Assembly (NCBI GenBank): GCA_913061095.1
Contig: CAJXVM010000012.1
Coordinates: 62,001 to 126,000, forward strand
DNA: 64,000 nt
From: an uncultured Ignavibacteria bacterium
GTDB taxonomy: Bacteria > Bacteroidota > Ignavibacteria > SZUA-365
Direction of reading: 5' to 3'
Every line of letters begins with the position of its first letter. Position 1 is the stretch's first letter. Below are positions 60,940 through 64,000 of the stretch, in pieces. The translations under genes and the position numbers were made by a program. The notes under the pieces were generated by a model. It saw nothing but the letters and a program-made list of their open reading frames with translations, searched no databases and was not told the DNA's origin.

Positions 60940-61935
60940 ATGGTGAAGAAATTCCTGACGAAGCGTCGGCATGGAATCTGGTACGTCGTGACGACGCACG
61001 AGGACGGTCGGCGAACATTCAAGTCGACCGGCACCCGTGACCGGCTCGCAGCTGAAGACATTCTCGGGGAAGGGAGCAATCTCCGGGAAGCATCCACACC
61101 CACTCTTGTCCGTTTCATGGACGAAATTCTCGCGTATACCGGGGCGACATTCGCGCATGCGACGATGCAGCTTTACCGGGATTCTCTCCGGGCCCTGCTC
61201 GGAGTGTTCGGTGATATGCCGATCGACGGCATCACGGCGCGGCATGTCGACCGCTACAAAACGACACGTGTTCAGCGCGTCAAACCGATCACGGTCAACA
61301 AGGAACTGTCGACGCTTCGCGCGGCGTTCAACATCGCCGTCCGCTGGGGCTATCTCGAGAAGAATCCGTTCGTCGGTGTGAAGAAGCTCGTGGTACCCGA
61401 GACGCCCCCGGCCTTTTTCACCCGCGAAGAGCTGCAGCGTCTCGAGGAGGGGACGCGCGGCCACTGGATACATGATGTCATCGTTCTCGGGATTAACACC
61501 GGGATGCGCGCGGGAGAACTGACGAGTCTCACCTGGGAGAGTATCGACTTCGAACGTCGGGTGATCCGTCTCATGAATTCGAATGACTTCCGAACGAAGA
61601 CGGGACGAGGCCGTGTGATTCCCTGTAACGCCCGTGCATGCGATCTGCTGGTAGAACGGAAGCTTCGGGAAGAAGACTACGTGCTGACCATGGGAGGTCG
61701 TCAGATAAAGAAGAACTGGCTTTCGAGTGCGTTCAGGAAAGCCGCGCGTCGCGTCGGAATTCGGGAGGAACTTCACTTCCATTCCCTCCGACATACATTC
61801 GCGTCCTGGCTCGTGCAGGACGGGGTCTCTCTTTACCAGGTCGCCCGGTTGCTCGGTCACAGCGATGTGAAGACCACCGAGGTCTATGCACACCTTCAAC
61901 CGGAGACCATGCATGACGTCGTTGCCCGTCTCTGA
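60940..61935 (+). CDS. Tyrosine recombinase / integrase
   Basis: 331 residues; ATG at 60940 with AAAGGTGA 7 bases before (a GTG at 60931 is possible). An N-terminal SAM-like core-binding domain (about 55-145) precedes the catalytic domain with Arg I in TGMRAGELTSL, a Lys region, HSLRHTFASW (His-x-x-Arg), LLGHSD and the nucleophile Tyr in TTEVYAHL. It catalyses integration of the element at tRNA-Ser by a 3'-phosphotyrosine intermediate. Confidence 0.96.
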   Translation: MVKKFLTKRRHGIWYVVTTHEDGRRTFKSTGTRDRLAAEDILGEGSNLREASTPTLVRFMDEILAYTGATFAHATMQLYRDSLRALLGVFGDMPIDGITARHVDRYKTTRVQRVKPITVNKELSTLRAAFNIAVRWGYLEKNPFVGVKKLVVPETPPAFFTREELQRLEEGTRGHWIHDVIVLGINTGMRAGELTSLTWESIDFERRVIRLMNSNDFRTKTGRGRVIPCNARACDLLVERKLREEDYVLTMGGRQIKKNWLSSAFRKAARRVGIREELHFHSLRHTFASWLVQDGVSLYQVARLLGHSDVKTTEVYAHLQPETMHDVVARL

Positions 61936-62111
61936 AACGTCGAAGTGAATATTTCCTTCCGGTACCCGATTAGAACAGCACCGGGAACTCCCCGGAAGAC
62001 GCGGTATTTGCCGGTACATTGCGCGTGATGATTGACCGCGCAGACTCATCTATTCCGAAACCCTAATTCACTATCCACTGCGCGGGATCGTCGATGAATT
62101 GGAGGAACACC

Positions 62112-62363
62112 ATGAATCATCCCGCAACACCGGCAAAACCCCTTACCGCGAAAGAAGCCGCCGACTACCTCGGCCTGTCGATTTCGATGCTGTACCGTCA
62201 TGTCCGTGAAGGAAGGATCCCCGCGTTCAAACCGAATGGCAAGAAGTGGTATTTCTGGACCGAAGACCTCGATCGATGGATTCGGGGCGGAATGACTTCT
62301 CCGTCTGTGACGGACGCTGATGCCGCCCGGACTACCTCTGTCGGCAACGGCGACGTGAAGTGA
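62112..62363 (+). CDS. Excisionase-type HTH protein (HTH_17)
   Basis: 83 residues; ATG at 62112 with GGAGGAA. LTAKEAADYLGLSISMLYRHVREGRIPAFK and KKWYFWTEDLDRWI form the MerR-like winged helix of the excisionase family. It probably controls direction of recombination or binds the origin. It lies 177 bp after the integrase and 11 bp before the replication gene. Confidence 0.9.
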   Translation: MNHPATPAKPLTAKEAADYLGLSISMLYRHVREGRIPAFKPNGKKWYFWTEDLDRWIRGGMTSPSVTDADAARTTSVGNGDVK

Positions 62364-62374
62364 GGGAGGGCAGT

Positions 62375-64000
62375 ATGAAACACATCACATCGTCCTGCGA
62401 GATACATCAGCTGCCGACCGGGATGCTGCCGGGAGACGGCAGTTCACCCGACCCGAAGCCTGACGATACTGCCGGTCATGTCGATGCGGAAATCCTTCCC
62501 ATCAATCCGTTTCATTCCGACAAACGTCCCGGGATGATCTCGTTCGCACTCTGGTATGCCCGGGTGTTGAAGTGGCACGTGATCCCGCTGCACACGGTCG
62601 ACGACGGGGGACGCTGTACCTGCGGCGAAGCCAAATGCCCCTCGGCCGGGAAACACCCGCGCATCTCGCGATGGCAGATGGATGCGTCGAGCGAACCCGT
62701 CCGTATCCGAAAGTGGTGGGAGCGGTGGCCGGATGCGAACATCGGCATCCTGACAGGGAAACCGGCCGGACTTCTGGTCGTCGACGTCGACCCGAGAAAC
62801 GACGGCGACATATCATTCGATCAGCTGGAGATGGAGGGGAAGAAGATCCCGAACACCGTCGAATGCCACACCGGGGGAGGCGGGCGGCATTACTACCTCC
62901 GGCGTCCGGAAGGGAATGCGCGTTTCCCGCAAAAACTCGCTGAGGGAATCGATCTGAAGTGCGACAGTGGCTACGTTGTTGCTCCGCCCAGCCGGCACCA
63001 CAGCGGGGATGAGTACGTGTGGGAAGTATCGAGCATTCCCGGTGAAGAGCCGATTGCCGATGCACCGGAGTGGATCATCGATCACCGGGAGACCAGCGAT
63101 CGTCCGTCAAAGGAAACCGGAGAAGAGCTGTCGGTCATACCGGAAGGACGGAGAAACCTAACACTGACATCAATGGCCGGCGTACTGCGGAGGCAGGGAC
63201 TCAGTGAACAGGCAATTTGCGAAGAACTTCTCGAGATGAACAGTCGAAGATGCCGGCCGCCGTTGTCCGAAGCAGAGGTACGCACGATCGCAGGGAGTAT
63301 CGCGAAGCATTCGCCTTCACCTGACGAACGCGTCGTACCGGATGTTGTCCTTCCGCCTGAGGCAAAGTCACCGGATTGCGATGGACTAGCGCAGGGACGA
63401 GCCGCGGTGTACAACGCTGCTGATCTGGCGAACATCGAGTTCGGAGAAGTCCCGATGCTCGTCCCGGAGTTTCTGGCGGAGGGAGTGTCTCTGCTTGCGG
63501 CGGCACCCAAGACGGGGAAGTCATGGTTCGTCCTCGATCTTGCGTACAGCATTGCTTCAAGAGAGGATTTCCTGAACTTCCCGGTCGTTGACCCGGGCGT
63601 CGTCCTGTACCTGGCCCTTGAGGACACACAGCGACGGATGCAGCGCAGACTTCGGAGTCTTCTCGGTCCGGAGTATACGATACCATTGAACCTGAAAGTC
63701 GTTCACAATTGGCCCCGGCTTGATACAACGGGTTATGACGAATTGCGAAAGTGGGTGGTTGAGATATCCCCGCGGCTCATCATTGTCGATACGTACGTCA
63801 GGTTGAAGCGTCCACAGAGAGTCGGAAGGTCGATATACGAAGAGGATTACGGCAACATCAGGCCGTACGTCGATCTGTACCGGGATTTCGGCTGCAGCGT
63901 CCTGCTCGTGCATCACACGCGGAAGAGTGAGGCCGAGGATCCGCTGGACCTCATATCCGGATCCAACGGTCTGAACGGTGCGGTCGACGGGATGATCGTC
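62375..64000 (+). CDS. Primase-polymerase / RepA-type ATPase, truncated by window end
   Basis: At least 542 codons, open to the edge; GGGAGGG ribosome site. An N-terminal Cys/His zinc region (CTCGEAKC ... GKHPR) and prim-pol signatures (VVDVDPRNDG, a GGGGRHYY-type segment, GIDLK ... YVVAPPS) indicate an archaeo-eukaryotic-type primase-polymerase. A linker with PriCT-like helices (EQAICEELLEMNSRRCRPPL) follows. The C-terminal RecA-like ATPase has AAPKTGKSWFVLDLAYS (Walker A), LYLALEDT and LIIVDTYVR (Walker B), VLLVHHTRKSE and SGSNGLNGAVDG. It should replicate the element. Confidence 0.9.
   Translation, partial: MKHITSSCEIHQLPTGMLPGDGSSPDPKPDDTAGHVDAEILPINPFHSDKRPGMISFALWYARVLKWHVIPLHTVDDGGRCTCGEAKCPSAGKHPRISRWQMDASSEPVRIRKWWERWPDANIGILTGKPAGLLVVDVDPRNDGDISFDQLEMEGKKIPNTVECHTGGGGRHYYLRRPEGNARFPQKLAEGIDLKCDSGYVVAPPSRHHSGDEYVWEVSSIPGEEPIADAPEWIIDHRETSDRPSKETGEELSVIPEGRRNLTLTSMAGVLRRQGLSEQAICEELLEMNSRRCRPPLSEAEVRTIAGSIAKHSPSPDERVVPDVVLPPEAKSPDCDGLAQGRAAVYNAADLANIEFGEVPMLVPEFLAEGVSLLAAAPKTGKSWFVLDLAYSIASREDFLNFPVVDPGVVLYLALEDTQRRMQRRLRSLLGPEYTIPLNLKVVHNWPRLDTTGYDELRKWVVEISPRLIIVDTYVRLKRPQRVGRSIYEEDYGNIRPYVDLYRDFGCSVLLVHHTRKSEAEDPLDLISGSNGLNGAVDGMIV

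Larger units (their letters stand above)
60830..64000 (+). mobile_element. Left part of an integrative element at tRNA-Ser
   Basis: Directly after tRNA-Ser come a tyrosine integrase, an excisionase-type HTH protein and a primase-polymerase/helicase gene that runs off the window. This order (tRNA, int, xis-like, replication protein) is typical of tRNA-inserted integrative or satellite elements. The attL core is probably in the tRNA 3' half; attR and the right end are beyond the window. Element type (ICE, phage satellite, plasmid-like) is undecided. Confidence 0.8.

Overview
The window looks like a chromosome segment of a GC-rich member of the Bacteroidota/FCB assemblage, most like the Ignavibacteria-Kapabacteria-'Chlorobi' side. 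The evidence is two secreted proteins with C-terminal por/T9SS-type sorting domains, a TonB receptor with a carboxypeptidase-like N-terminal domain, DUF5916 and DUF1573 proteins, and TAnnTTTG-like promoter boxes. The assignment is an inference from gene content. No rRNA or marker gene in the window fixes the taxon.

Layout. 0-13 kb: a pilin-like membrane protein, a divergent alkaline-phosphatase-fold lipoprotein, three paralogous cysteine-rich lipoproteins ending in HYPWGI, an AbgT transporter relic, a metallo-beta-lactamase-fold enzyme, rubrerythrin, an organophosphate-type MFS antiporter, a P-loop kinase-like gene flanked by heptamer repeat arrays, a metal-type TonB receptor with a Cys/His-rich partner, and a six-heme lipoprotein cytochrome with a collagen-like stalk. 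13-27 kb: a small DNA-binding protein, a long KamA-family radical SAM protein, secreted MsrA, a large carboxypeptidase-repeat T9SS protein, a sensor kinase with a Fis-type regulator lacking the phospho-Asp, a repeat lipoprotein, and a secreted S41 peptidase. 27-33 kb: an NAD-linked [NiFe] hydrogenase operon hoxFUYH with maturation protease and a CheY-like protein. 33-47 kb: M28 peptidase, MFS transporter, a 298-bp hexamer array, a DUF5916 protein, a renalase-like oxidoreductase, a deoxyhypusine-synthase-like enzyme, an odd ferredoxin, a four-subunit 2-oxoacid:ferredoxin oxidoreductase, two DUF1573 proteins and a mini-ferritin. 47-52 kb: a beta-phosphoglucomutase-like gene overlapping a trehalose-6-phosphatase/GH65 fusion (split Rv2006-like architecture), then a DJ-1/PfpI protein. 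52-60.4 kb: a sigma-54 activator followed by a sigma-54 promoter and a curli operon (zinc ribbon, csgE, csgF, csgG with a fused barrel, csgB-like, csgH-like, a propeller lipoprotein) and a 452-residue curlin. 60.7 kb to the edge: tRNA-Ser(CGA) and the left end of an integrative element (integrase, excisionase-like protein, truncated primase-polymerase/helicase).

How the genes fit together. The hydrogenase (H2 to NAD(P)H), the ferredoxins and the 2-oxoacid:ferredoxin oxidoreductase point to a low-potential electron economy. The rubrerythrin, mini-ferritin and MsrA suggest oxidative stress handling at the oxic-anoxic boundary, and the secreted multiheme lipoprotein could carry electrons at the surface. 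The strongest system-level signal is the curli locus: an orphan sigma-54 activator sits directly upstream of a good -24/-12 element and an operon that combines standard curli assembly factors with an unusual CsgG-barrel fusion, a zinc-ribbon protein and a very long curlin. Non-coding DNA is rich in small repeats: heptamer arrays, a hexamer array, REP-like palindromes and several clear intrinsic terminators.
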